Origin: Minisyncoccota bacterium
GTDB taxonomy: Bacteria; Patescibacteriota; Minisyncoccia; Phycocordibacterales; UBA5272
Assembly: GCA_018063165.1 (NCBI GenBank)
Contig: JAGOQU010000002.1
Coordinates: forward strand, 141,471 to 175,757
DNA: 34,287 nucleotides
Reading direction: 5' to 3'
The notes beneath the pieces were generated by a model. It ran no database searches. It was not told the DNA's origin and worked only from the letters and a program-made list of their open reading frames with translations. Made by a program: the position numbers and the translations under genes. Shown here piece after piece: positions 17,114 to 25,021 of the stretch; positions within the stretch are counted from its first letter, which is position 1; each line of letters opens with the position of its first letter.

Positions 17114-17881
17114 ATGAAAGTTGTCATTTTAGCAGGTGGTTTTGGTACAAGGTTGAGTGAAGAGACAAAAATAAAACCAAAACCTATGGTAGAAATAGGT
17201 GATAAACCAATACTGTGGCACATAATGAAAATATACTCTCATTATGGTTTTAATGATTTTGTTATCTGTCTTGGTTATAAAGGGTATTATATTAAAGAAT
17301 GGTTTAATGATTATTTTTTACATAACAGTGATGTGACTCTTAATTTAGAAGATAATACAATTACCTACCATAATAATCGTAGTGAAAAATGGAAAATTAC
17401 ACTTGTTGATACAGGCTCAGATACAATGACAGGAGGTAGAATAAAGAGAATTAAGGACTATGTTGGAGATGAACCATTTTTAATGACTTACGGTGATGGT
17501 GTAGCTGATATTGATATACCAAAATTAGTAGAATTTCATAAAAAAAATAAAGGTTTAGCTACAATTACTTCTGTAACACCTGAAGGAAGATTTGGGACTC
17601 TTATAACTGATGATACTTCTACTATAACTTCTTTTAGTGAAAAAACCGATAATAAAAATAGAGTTAATGGAGGATTTTTTGTTCTTGAATCTAAAATATT
17701 TGAATATATAGAAGGAGATGATACTATTTTTGAAAAAGGTCCACTTGAAAAATTAGCAAAAGAGTCTAATTTAAAAGCTTTTATTCATAATGGCTTTTGG
17801 AAACCCATGGACACATTGCATGATAAAAGTAAATTAGAAGAAATGTGGAATAAGGGTGATGCACCTTGGAAAATTTGGTAA
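17114..17881 (+). CDS. rfbF: Glucose-1-phosphate cytidylyltransferase
   Basis: Makes CDP-D-glucose from CTP and glucose-1-phosphate, the first committed step of the CDP-deoxysugar pathway. Seen: VILAGGFGTRLSEET followed by KPKPMVEIGDKPILWHIM (nucleotide-binding loop and sugar-phosphate site), FLMTYGDGVADIDI (metal site Asp), GRFGTLITDD, and the C-terminal GFWKPMDTLHDK and APWKIW typical of RfbF/DdhA/AscA. Length 255 aa matches the family (about 257). It is 3 nt after rfbG and is followed by the TPP enzyme. Confidence 0.95.
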   Translation: MKVVILAGGFGTRLSEETKIKPKPMVEIGDKPILWHIMKIYSHYGFNDFVICLGYKGYYIKEWFNDYFLHNSDVTLNLEDNTITYHNNRSEKWKITLVDTGSDTMTGGRIKRIKDYVGDEPFLMTYGDGVADIDIPKLVEFHKKNKGLATITSVTPEGRFGTLITDDTSTITSFSEKTDNKNRVNGGFFVLESKIFEYIEGDDTIFEKGPLEKLAKESNLKAFIHNGFWKPMDTLHDKSKLEEMWNKGDAPWKIW

Positions 17882-17895
17882 CATTATATATAAAC

Positions 17896-19680
17896 ATGAA
17901 ACAAAAAATAACTAAAAAATTATGCTCAGAAATTATAGTTGATTTTTTGGTGTCAAAAAAAATAAATCATGTATTTGATTTAAGTGGTGGAATGATAACT
18001 TATCTTGAAGATGCTATTAGTAGGAAAAAAGGTATTGAGTGTGTTCCTATGCATCATGAACAAGCTGCTGGATTTGCCGCAGAAGGCTACGCAAGAAAGA
18101 ATAAAAATTTTGGTGTTGCTATAGCCACAAGTGGACCTGGTGCAACAAACTTGATTACCGCAATAGGAAGTAGTTACTTTGATTCTATTCCAACAATGTT
18201 CATTGTGGGTCAAGTACATACAAATAATCTTAAAAAAAATGATAAAGTTAGACAAGAAGGTTTTCAAGAGACGGATATCGTAAGCGTTGTTAAGACTTTG
18301 ACAAAGTATGCTGTTTTGATAAAAAATGAAGACGATTTGGTGTATGAGCTAGAAAAAGCTTATTTTATTATGAAAAATGGAAGAACTGGGTCAGTGCTCA
18401 TTGATATACCTATCAATATACAACGTTCAGAGGTGGATATTAATAAAATAAAACATTTTGTTGGGTCTAGTGAACATAAGAAAATGTTGAAAGTTAATGA
18501 AAGTCTTCAAAAAAGAATTTCTATTAAAAATATAGAAAAATTAAAAAAGTTTTTACAAACGTCGAAGTCACCTCTAGTACTTGTCGGTAATGGTATTAGC
18601 TTGTCTTCAACAGAAAAAAAATTATACGATTTTGTTATTAATAATAATTTACCAGTCGTATCTTCTTTATTAGGTTTAGATTCTTTTCCTTTTTCTAAAA
18701 ATTTTGTTGGTTATATCGGAGCAAATGGAAACAGAGATGCAAATATTATTTTTGCAAACGCTGATTTGATTATAGTGCTTGGTTCAAGATTAGATATCCG
18801 TCAAACAGGAGAACCAAAATTTTTTAATAAAAAAGCTACAATTATACATGTTGACATAGACGATAGTTCTCTTAACTATTCTATACAATCTCACATATCT
18901 CTTAAAACAGATCTCGTTACTTTTTTTAATGACGTTAAAGATATATGCACACCTAGAAAAGTTTCATGGTTTTCTTTTATAGAAGAAGTTAAAAAAAATT
19001 TTTCAAGAACACTTAGTTATATAACTCCTTCAATAGACCCTCATACTTTTTTATACGAACTTTCTTCATATGTTTCTTCTGACGCAACAATTGTTGCTGA
19101 TGTAGGACAAAATCAGATGTGGTTAGCACAATCTTGGAATGTGAAAAAAGGTCAAAGACTTCTTTTTTGTGCTGGTATGGGGGCTATGGGTTTTTCACTT
19201 CCAGCATCTATTGGTGCTTGGTACGCAAGTCAAAAATCTCAAATTATTTCTATTTGTGGTGACGGTGGTATACAAATAAATATACAAGAGTTGGAGACAG
19301 TAAAACGTAACAATATTCCGCTTAAAATATTTATTTTTAATAATAAATCTCTTGGAATGGTAAGAGAGTTTCAAGATTTGTATTTTAATAAAAATTATCA
19401 ATCTACTATTAAAGGGTATGGTTATCCTGATTTTAAAAAAATAGCACATGCTTATGATTTTGAGTATGTGGTGGTGGATTCTATTAAAGAGAACGATATT
19501 GTAATTAAAGAAATAGTAAATAGTAAAAATCCTGTTCTGGTAGAAGTTGTTTTAGATATCTTTACACCATTATATCCAAAAGTTGTATATGGACATGCGT
19601 TAGATGATCAGTCTCCTTATTTAGATGAAAAGCAGAAAGATATATTAGAAACTTTAAAGAAAGCATTAGAAAATTCTTAA
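17896..19680 (+). CDS. Thiamine diphosphate enzyme, acetolactate-synthase-like (YerE-like candidate)
   Basis: Three-domain ThDP enzyme of the acetolactate synthase group, about 594 aa. Seen: MHHEQAAGFAAEGYAR with the catalytic Glu55, SGPGATNLITAIGSSYFDSIP, a middle domain (about 195-340), and ICGDGGIQINIQELE ending at FNN (GDG at 455-457), the ThDP/Mg binding motif. The ATG at 17896 is chosen over an in-frame TTG at 17866 that lies inside rfbF. No regulatory subunit (IlvN) or other branched-chain amino acid gene is near; the neighbours are rfbG, rfbF and an SDR. In yersiniose synthesis the ALS-like flavoenzyme YerE joins a two-carbon unit from pyruvate to CDP-3,6-dideoxy-4-ketoglucose, and this context suggests the same kind of job. 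A different ThDP reaction cannot be excluded. Confidence 0.85.
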   Translation: MKQKITKKLCSEIIVDFLVSKKINHVFDLSGGMITYLEDAISRKKGIECVPMHHEQAAGFAAEGYARKNKNFGVAIATSGPGATNLITAIGSSYFDSIPTMFIVGQVHTNNLKKNDKVRQEGFQETDIVSVVKTLTKYAVLIKNEDDLVYELEKAYFIMKNGRTGSVLIDIPINIQRSEVDINKIKHFVGSSEHKKMLKVNESLQKRISIKNIEKLKKFLQTSKSPLVLVGNGISLSSTEKKLYDFVINNNLPVVSSLLGLDSFPFSKNFVGYIGANGNRDANIIFANADLIIVLGSRLDIRQTGEPKFFNKKATIIHVDIDDSSLNYSIQSHISLKTDLVTFFNDVKDICTPRKVSWFSFIEEVKKNFSRTLSYITPSIDPHTFLYELSSYVSSDATIVADVGQNQMWLAQSWNVKKGQRLLFCAGMGAMGFSLPASIGAWYASQKSQIISICGDGGIQINIQELETVKRNNIPLKIFIFNNKSLGMVREFQDLYFNKNYQSTIKGYGYPDFKKIAHAYDFEYVVVDSIKENDIVIKEIVNSKNPVLVEVVLDIFTPLYPKVVYGHALDDQSPYLDEKQKDILETLKKALENS

Positions 19681-19682
19681 GC

Positions 19683-20621
19683 ATGAAAAAAATTGCTTTA
19701 CTTGGTGCTACAGGATACATTGGTAAATCATTATTATATGAATTTGTTCAGGGTGGTAATGTGAGATTGTTTTTGTTTTCAAGATCAAAAAAAAATTTAG
19801 AATCCGTAATGAATTTGGTTTTTAAAAATGTAATAAGTAATACTTGTGAAATCAGTATACATACTTTAGAAGAATTCAATGCTTATACGTATGATGCTAT
19901 TATTAATTGTACTGGTATAGGGGATCAAGCTATTTTAAAGAACGACGTTTCAAAAATTTTTGAAGTTACAGAGTCTGTCGACAAAATGATTATTGCTTAT
20001 ATTACTAAAAAAATAAATACTAAGTATATTAATATGAGTAGTGGTGCTGTGTATGGTAATTCTTTTACAAAACCTGTAACAGAAAAAACAAAGATAGTAT
20101 TTAATGATAAAAAATTTTCTGCTTATGAATATTATGCAATAGCTAAAATAAATTCTGAAGCAAAACATAGAGCGTTAAATAATTTGCATATTATTGATAT
20201 ACGAATATTTGCTTTCTTTAGTCATTTTTTTGACTCAGATGCAAGTTTTTTCATGTCTCAAGTAGCTTCATGTATTAAAAATAAAAAAGTTTTTGAAACA
20301 AGTGACAGTGATATGGTTCGTGATTATGTTTCTACTAAAGATTTGTATTATTTTATTAAGCTTTGTATTGATGACAGAGATCATAATAATGATTTTTTTG
20401 ATATTTACAGTAAAAAACCAATTTCAAAATTTGAAATATTGAGTTATCTGCATGAAAATTTTGGACTAAGATACACTTTTTATAAAAGTGAAAAAACAAA
20501 AGATATTTCTTTTAAAAATATTTATTATTCTAAAAATAAAAAAGCAAAAAATATAGGATATGAACCAGAGTTTAGTTCTATTGAATCTATTTCAGAAGAA
20601 TTAAAAAAAATACTTTCATAA
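19683..20621 (+). CDS. NAD-dependent sugar epimerase/reductase (extended SDR)
   Basis: Extended SDR, last gene of the plus-strand operon, 2 nt after the ThDP enzyme. Seen: IALLGATGYIGKSL with the cofactor loop at residues 8-14, YINMSSGAVYG (Ser119/Ser120), YYAIAK with Tyr151 and Lys155, and a C-terminal substrate part with DSDMVRDYVSTKDL, typical of NDP-sugar enzymes. Length 312 aa. Tight coupling to the YerE-like gene makes a YerF-like reductase of the branched side chain or of C4 a reasonable guess, but the family also includes 4-epimerases. A bidirectional hairpin terminator follows at 20628-20657. Confidence 0.78.
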   Translation: MKKIALLGATGYIGKSLLYEFVQGGNVRLFLFSRSKKNLESVMNLVFKNVISNTCEISIHTLEEFNAYTYDAIINCTGIGDQAILKNDVSKIFEVTESVDKMIIAYITKKINTKYINMSSGAVYGNSFTKPVTEKTKIVFNDKKFSAYEYYAIAKINSEAKHRALNNLHIIDIRIFAFFSHFFDSDASFFMSQVASCIKNKKVFETSDSDMVRDYVSTKDLYYFIKLCIDDRDHNNDFFDIYSKKPISKFEILSYLHENFGLRYTFYKSEKTKDISFKNIYYSKNKKAKNIGYEPEFSSIESISEELKKILS

Positions 20622-20627
20622 TAATAT

Positions 20628-20659
20628 AAAAACGAACAAAATATATTGTTCGTTTTTTT
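20628..20659. terminator. Bidirectional intrinsic terminator
   Basis: Perfect 12-bp arms AAAAACGAACAA (20628-20639) and TTGTTCGTTTTT (20646-20657) with loop AATATA, followed by a T run (and an A run on the other side). It lies between convergent genes and can serve both. Confidence 0.85.
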
Positions 20660-20660
20660 C

Positions 20661-21332
20661 TTATATAACACTATTTTTTAAACCAAGATACTCATAGTCT
20701 TTTTCAATAGATGTTATAAATTTCTGTAATTTTTTCCCGTAAACATCTCCTAAACGTTTAGCTTTTGGTATTCGTAATTGCTCAGTGTAAGAGGTTATAA
20801 TGATACGAAGATTATCAAGTATACTTTTGGGTGATTCATAGTTTGATAAAGGATTGCATTTTCCGGATAAATATTCAAATTCAAAAACTGGCAGATTGGG
20901 TCTATGTTGACCTCCACGAATAATAACAGCGTATTGCATATTTGCAAGTCTATCTGCATCCATAAGTACTTGTTGTGTTTCACTCTGGTTGTGTTGATTT
21001 CTTTCAGAATGTCTAAAAGCAGCTTCTATTATTTCTTTGATTTCAACATCATTAAAAAAATGATTTAAACTTTTAGAAATTGTTTCCATTGTTGCTTTGA
21101 TTTTTTCTTTAGGAACCATTCTGTCTACAGAGTGTAACATGGCTGCGCACCAAGCTTTTTTAGCTACTTTTTTATCTTTTATAATTTTAACAGCCAACAT
21201 GCTAACGGTAATATCATGGTCTATCTTATGGCCTCCGTAGTCTATGTGAGATGTTGAGTTGTGTAAATTTTTAACAGAATTGTAAAATTCAGGAAAAAGT
21301 TTTTTAAAATCTTCAAAAGTTTTTGTTCTCAT
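20661..21332 (-). CDS. HD-domain phosphohydrolase-like protein with altered HD dyad
   Basis: All-helical HD superfamily protein, 223 aa from the ATG at 21332 (an upstream ATG at 21359 adds nine unlikely residues). Seen: GGHKIDHDITVSMLA (His35/His39 region), AAMLHSVDR, and LMDADRLANMQYA carrying a late conserved Asp. The central metal-binding pair reads His67-Ser68 instead of His-Asp, with Asp70 two residues on, so metal binding may be changed. A weak purine stretch (AAAAGGG) lies 9 nt before the ATG. The substrate (nucleotide or phosphoester) is unknown. It stands alone between two sugar gene blocks and converges on the terminator at 20628. Confidence 0.65.
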   Translation of the reverse strand: MRTKTFEDFKKLFPEFYNSVKNLHNSTSHIDYGGHKIDHDITVSMLAVKIIKDKKVAKKAWCAAMLHSVDRMVPKEKIKATMETISKSLNHFFNDVEIKEIIEAAFRHSERNQHNQSETQQVLMDADRLANMQYAVIIRGGQHRPNLPVFEFEYLSGKCNPLSNYESPKSILDNLRIIITSYTEQLRIPKAKRLGDVYGKKLQKFITSIEKDYEYLGLKNSVI

Positions 21333-21409
21333 TTGAGTAACCCTTTTAAAAAAGAACATTGTATATTAAAGGTTTTATAACATAATTTATATATTTATTC
21401 AAGTTTTTT

Positions 21410-21438
21410 TTGATAAGTCTAAATATCTGTGATAGTAT
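21410..21438 (+). promoter_or_regulatory. Promoter of the GDP-mannose 3,5-epimerase gene
   Basis: TTGATA (21410-21415), a 17-nt spacer, and TAGTAT (21433-21438) preceded by TGA, which also makes an extended -10. The predicted start near 21445 leaves a leader of about 49 nt. Confidence 0.55.
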
Positions 21439-21481
21439 TTTAGTTACTTAGAAAATTATTTCTAATAGTGTTCTTTAACTT

Positions 21482-21487
21482 AAGGAG
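21482..21487 (+). promoter_or_regulatory. Shine-Dalgarno site of the epimerase gene
   Basis: AAGGAG, 6 nt before the ATG at 21494. It is the only textbook Shine-Dalgarno found before a gene in this window; most other genes start after AT-rich sequence with none. Confidence 0.75.
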
Positions 21488-21493
21488 AAACGT

Positions 21494-22498
21494 ATGCAAA
21501 AAACAGCTCTCGTTCTTGGTGCTGGTGGTTTTATTGGATCACACATGGTTAATCGCCTAAAATCTGAAGGATATTGGGTTAGGGGTGTTGATCTTAAAAA
21601 ACCTGAATATTCAAATACTCAAGCTGATAATTTTCAGATTTTTGATTTACGGTCTTTTACCGGTATGAATCAAGTGATGACAGCTCCACACGGAAAAACA
21701 TTTGATGAAATTTATCAATTTGCAGCAGATATGGGTGGTGCAGGATTTGTTTTTACAGGTGAACATGATGCAGATATTATGCATAATTCTTGTCAGATAA
21801 ATTTGAATGTTCTTGATATTCAGCAGAAAATGAATAATGTTTTTCATTGTAATACAACAAAAATTTTTTATTCAAGTTCTGCTTGTATGTACCCTGAGCA
21901 TAATCAAATGGATCCAGAAAATCCTAACTGCAGTGAAGTTTCAGCATATCCAGCTGACCCTGATAGTGAATATGGTTGGGAAAAACTTTTCAGTGAAAGG
22001 CTGTATCTTGCTTATAATCGTAATTATGAAATACCTGTAAGAATTGCTCGTTACCATAATATTTTTGGACCAGAAGGAACATGGGATGGTGGACGCGAAA
22101 AGTCGCCAGCCGCTATGTGTCGCAAAGTTGCCTTTCTTTCGGGTGGTGGTGGAGAAATAGAGGTATGGGGTGACGGAGAACAAACAAGATCATTTCTTTT
22201 TATTGATGAATGTATCGAGGCAACAAGACGTCTCATGCAGTCAGATTTTATTGGGCCAGTTAATATTGGTTCAGAAGAGATGATTTCTATAAATAATCTT
22301 GTTGCTATGGTTGCTTCTATTGAAAAAAAGAGTGTATCCATTAAACATATCGATGGCCCGTTAGGTGTTCGTGGTCGTAATTCAGATAATTCGTTGTATG
22401 AAGAAAAAATTGGATGGACTGTTTCCCAACCGCTTTCTGTAGGAATTGAAAAAACATACAGATGGATACAGAAACAAATTGAGATGAAATATACCTGA
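21494..22498 (+). CDS. GDP-mannose 3,5-epimerase
   Basis: Extended SDR that converts GDP-D-mannose to GDP-L-galactose (and GDP-L-gulose). Seen: LVLGAGGFIGSHMV cofactor loop, IFYSSSACMYPE with Cys131, EYGWEK with Tyr160 and Lys164, GTWDGGREKSPAAMCRK with Lys203, GDGEQTRSFLFIDE, and GVRGRNSDN with Arg292. These match the plant enzyme's catalytic residues Cys145, Tyr174, Lys178, Lys217 and Arg306 at a constant offset of 14, which is strong support. Length 334 aa lacks the plant N-terminal extension. It has its own promoter, a Shine-Dalgarno and a downstream terminator, so it is a single-gene unit. Its product could feed the GT10/GT11 enzymes. Confidence 0.92.
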   Translation: MQKTALVLGAGGFIGSHMVNRLKSEGYWVRGVDLKKPEYSNTQADNFQIFDLRSFTGMNQVMTAPHGKTFDEIYQFAADMGGAGFVFTGEHDADIMHNSCQINLNVLDIQQKMNNVFHCNTTKIFYSSSACMYPEHNQMDPENPNCSEVSAYPADPDSEYGWEKLFSERLYLAYNRNYEIPVRIARYHNIFGPEGTWDGGREKSPAAMCRKVAFLSGGGGEIEVWGDGEQTRSFLFIDECIEATRRLMQSDFIGPVNIGSEEMISINNLVAMVASIEKKSVSIKHIDGPLGVRGRNSDNSLYEEKIGWTVSQPLSVGIEKTYRWIQKQIEMKYT

Positions 22499-22524
22499 TT
22501 CTTAATTTGGTATTATTTTTTTGT

Positions 22525-22562
22525 AAAACGTCTTAACTTTTAAGTTAAGACGTTTTTATTTT
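22525..22562. terminator. Bidirectional intrinsic terminator
   Basis: Perfect 14-bp arms AAACGTCTTAACTT (22526-22539) and AAGTTAAGACGTTT (22542-22555), extendable by one A-T pair, followed by T-rich sequence; the arm overlaps the TAA of the convergent GT2 gene. It serves the epimerase gene and the minus-strand block. Confidence 0.85.
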
Positions 22563-23332
22563 TTTATAATAATACTTGCATATCTAAATATTATATAAAG
22601 TAAAAAACTTGGATATCGAAATAATTTTATGTGTACACCCTCATGAGCAAGTTTTGAAACAGAGTCAAATCTTTCTTCTTTTGTTCTTTTCCTGAAATTG
22701 AGACCTTCTTTCGAGTCATAGCCATCACTGATAGTGCTATTATGGCTACTATAATACATTTTTTGATGTAGTCCTACTTGATAGAAAAAGAACCATTCTT
22801 CTCCTTGTTTTATGTGATGTGAAAAATGAATATTGTTATGAATGAGAAGTTTTGTTTCTATACAATGAGTTGCATCACCTTTACATATTTTTAATAATAA
22901 ATATTTCCATGCATAAGAATATGTAGTTTCATCTTCTGGAAATCGTGTAAGAGGGGTCCCATTTTTTAAGGCACGATTAGTGACAAACCATTTTTTATCA
23001 CTGTGCAGTAACAGTAAAGTATAAAAAGTTTGCAAAGCATCAGGCGCAAAATAATCATCGTCATCAAGAAAAATAACCCATTTTGAATCTGCAGAAATTT
23101 TACTAATAGCGTAATTACGTGAATAATTTACTCCCATGTTGTGTGGGTTTATGTGATAGTGAATACGTGCATCATTAATAGACGAAGAAAAATCACTATA
23201 TGAAGTGTCGTGAGGGGAATCATTTACAATAATCATTTCCCAGTCTGCATACGTTTGATTCTGTAGTGATTCTACAGCTCGTAGAAGTTTTTCGGCACGT
23301 TTATATGTTGGTGTTATGATGCTAAATTTCAT
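22556..23332 (-). CDS. Glycosyltransferase family 2
   Basis: GT-A fold transferase of 258 aa. Seen: MKFSIITPTYKRAEKLLRA, WEMIIVNDSPHDTS, MGVNYSRNYAI and WVIFLDDDDYFAPDAL (DxD site), then HCIETKLLIHNN and a C-terminal hydrophobic end. The frame is open to 23353, but the ATG at 23332 starts directly at the GT2 beta strand and follows the FkbM stop by 5 nt, so it is preferred. It is the last gene of a three-gene minus-strand unit (GT32, FkbM, GT2). Donor unknown. Confidence 0.85.
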   Translation of the reverse strand: MKFSIITPTYKRAEKLLRAVESLQNQTYADWEMIIVNDSPHDTSYSDFSSSINDARIHYHINPHNMGVNYSRNYAISKISADSKWVIFLDDDDYFAPDALQTFYTLLLLHSDKKWFVTNRALKNGTPLTRFPEDETTYSYAWKYLLLKICKGDATHCIETKLLIHNNIHFSHHIKQGEEWFFFYQVGLHQKMYYSSHNSTISDGYDSKEGLNFRKRTKEERFDSVSKLAHEGVHIKLFRYPSFLLYIIFRYASIIIKK

Positions 23333-23337
23333 AATAG

Positions 23338-24237
23338 TTATACAACAACACAAAGTAGATTTGTTTGTTTATTCTTTTGTGTAAAACGGTTGAGAAAGGT
23401 TGAGATATTTGAAACTTCTTTCATGGAATCTTCTATATCATAAAGCGAATATCCTATTTGTTTAAGAAGTGAAATTATTTTTGCTCCATGGTCTTTTGTG
23501 TGTGTATCATAAAAATATCCAGAAAACTCAATGAGTATTTTAGGGTGATGTTTTTGTAAGGTTTGTTCTATCCCTGTAAGCACTTCGTATTCATATCCTT
23601 CCACATCAATTTTAATCATATCTATGTGAGCAAGCTGTTTAAGTTCAGTGTCACCATTTTTTATTATCACTGTAATGTTTTCATTAGTTTCTTCTTGATT
23701 AACAAGAGAAGATCCTCCGATATTTTTTTGTGAGATATAGAGAGTCTCCTTAGATTCTTTTTCCCCCAGGGCAATATTTTTTGCGTGAAGTATGTGTTGA
23801 AAATTATTTTCTTTTGAACTAGAAAGAAGTTGTTTGTAAATACGAGGTATAGGTTCAAAAGCATATACAGAACCTTTATTGCCTACTATACTAGCTGCAT
23901 ACATACTGTGCTGACCTATATTTGCTCCAATATCTACGAACGTCATACCTTTATGAAGGTGCGTGTTAATAATGTCTAGAATAAAAGATTCGTATACTCC
24001 GTAAAGAAAAATATAATTGTCAATAAAACCATTTTCTGGCGATATAAACAAAGAAAATTTTCTGGTACCATGTGTGAGTGTTTTACAAGTTATGTTTGTG
24101 AATTTTTTTAAACGTAAGGTATCTACATATTCAACAATACGAAGAAATAATGTTTGCCAAAGAAAAAGTATGGTAGAAAAAACAAAGGATGGAACTATTT
24201 TTTTTATCGCATATTTTGCAGTACTTCTATTAATCAT
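23338..24237 (-). CDS. FkbM family methyltransferase
   Basis: SAM-dependent methyltransferase, second FkbM gene in the window. Seen: MTFVDIGANIGQHSMYAAS (SAM motif I), SVYAFEPIPRIYKQLL, and IDMIKIDVEGYEYEVLTGI, all diagnostic. Length 299 aa; about 75 N-terminal residues with a hydrophobic stretch (FVFSTILFLWQTLFL) precede the core and may touch the membrane. It lies 20 nt after the GT32 gene and 5 nt before the GT2 start. Probably O-methylates a glycan sugar; the exact target is not visible. Confidence 0.84.
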   Translation of the reverse strand: MINRSTAKYAIKKIVPSFVFSTILFLWQTLFLRIVEYVDTLRLKKFTNITCKTLTHGTRKFSLFISPENGFIDNYIFLYGVYESFILDIINTHLHKGMTFVDIGANIGQHSMYAASIVGNKGSVYAFEPIPRIYKQLLSSSKENNFQHILHAKNIALGEKESKETLYISQKNIGGSSLVNQEETNENITVIIKNGDTELKQLAHIDMIKIDVEGYEYEVLTGIEQTLQKHHPKILIEFSGYFYDTHTKDHGAKIISLLKQIGYSLYDIEDSMKEVSNISTFLNRFTQKNKQTNLLCVVV

Positions 24238-24257
24238 ATTGTTGTATATTGTAGTAA

Positions 24258-24956
24258 TTACACAAAACCAAACATTTTTTTGAGTATTTTTTTTATACCT
24301 AGTGTTTCTGTGATTTTTTTCCCAAAAGAATAAATGCCCATTTTTTTGAAAAATTTATTTAATGGATGACCCCAAGAATAGTTCCAAAGATGTACGCCGA
24401 TAACTTCATTTCCTAAATCTTGACCTCGGTATTTTTGGATGTGTTGATCGTCAAATGGATAAAATGTTTTTGAAGGATATACATGTATAGATGTTTTACT
24501 TGGGTATGCATTAAAAATATAAGTAAGTACCCTAGGTATAGTTATTAGTTTTTTTGGGTTATCGTCATAAAAGGCTTTACATGTTTGTATAAAAAGATGA
24601 TGTGGTGTAGAAGCGATCATACCAGCACTAATTATACCTTCTTTTTCTTCACCTAGTATACATGAGATATTTTGTAGTTCCGGTAATGGTTTAACTAGAA
24701 GCATGTCAGTGTCAAGATAAAAACCACCATGTTCTTCTAATATAACAAGTCTTGCATAATCTGATACAAAAGCCCATTTTTTTTCAGAATACATTTTTTT
24801 GGTAAAAGGATGGTTTTCGATAGGGAAGTTTGTTTCATTCCATTCTTGTATAACAAAATCAGGGCATTGTTTTTTCCAGCTAGCAATAGAACGTAGTACT
24901 GTCTCATTTTTCGGATTGTTTCCAAACCAGCAATAATGTATAGTTTTTGGAATCAT
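24258..24956 (-). CDS. GT32-type glycosyltransferase (DXD sugar-binding family)
   Basis: Retaining glycosyltransferase related to OCH1 and capsular GT32 enzymes. Seen: IPKTIHYCWFGNNP at the N-terminus, RSIASWKKQCPDFVIQEWNE, WAFVSDYARLVILEEHGG, then FYLDTDMLLVKPL with the DTD metal motif, and a late HLWNYSWG segment. Length 232 aa is typical. First gene of the minus-strand unit; an extended -10 (TGCTATACT, minus strand, 24978-24986) lies 21 nt before its ATG and is mirrored by the promoter of the divergent gene. Confidence 0.88.
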   Translation of the reverse strand: MIPKTIHYCWFGNNPKNETVLRSIASWKKQCPDFVIQEWNETNFPIENHPFTKKMYSEKKWAFVSDYARLVILEEHGGFYLDTDMLLVKPLPELQNISCILGEEKEGIISAGMIASTPHHLFIQTCKAFYDDNPKKLITIPRVLTYIFNAYPSKTSIHVYPSKTFYPFDDQHIQKYRGQDLGNEVIGVHLWNYSWGHPLNKFFKKMGIYSFGKKITETLGIKKILKKMFGFV

Positions 24957-24977
24957 AGTATATATACGTTATTTTCT

Positions 24978-24998
24978 AGTATAGCATCATGCTATACT
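24978..24998. promoter_or_regulatory. Back-to-back extended -10 promoters forming one palindrome
   Basis: AGTATAGCA, TCA, TGCTATACT is a 9-bp inverted repeat with a 3-nt centre. Each arm read outward is a perfect extended -10 (TGCTATACT): leftward for the GT32 gene (ATG at 24956) and rightward for the DUF268 gene (ATG at 25022). The two cannot easily be occupied by polymerase at once. Confidence 0.6.
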
Positions 24999-25021
24999 CG
25001 TAGCATACTCGCAATAAAGTT

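Noticed and set aside
17896..19680. Calling the ThDP gene ilvB (biosynthetic acetolactate synthase)
   Set aside because: No ilvN, ilvC or ilvD nearby and it is embedded between rfbF and a sugar SDR; context favours a sugar-branching enzyme, though sequence alone does not exclude ALS.
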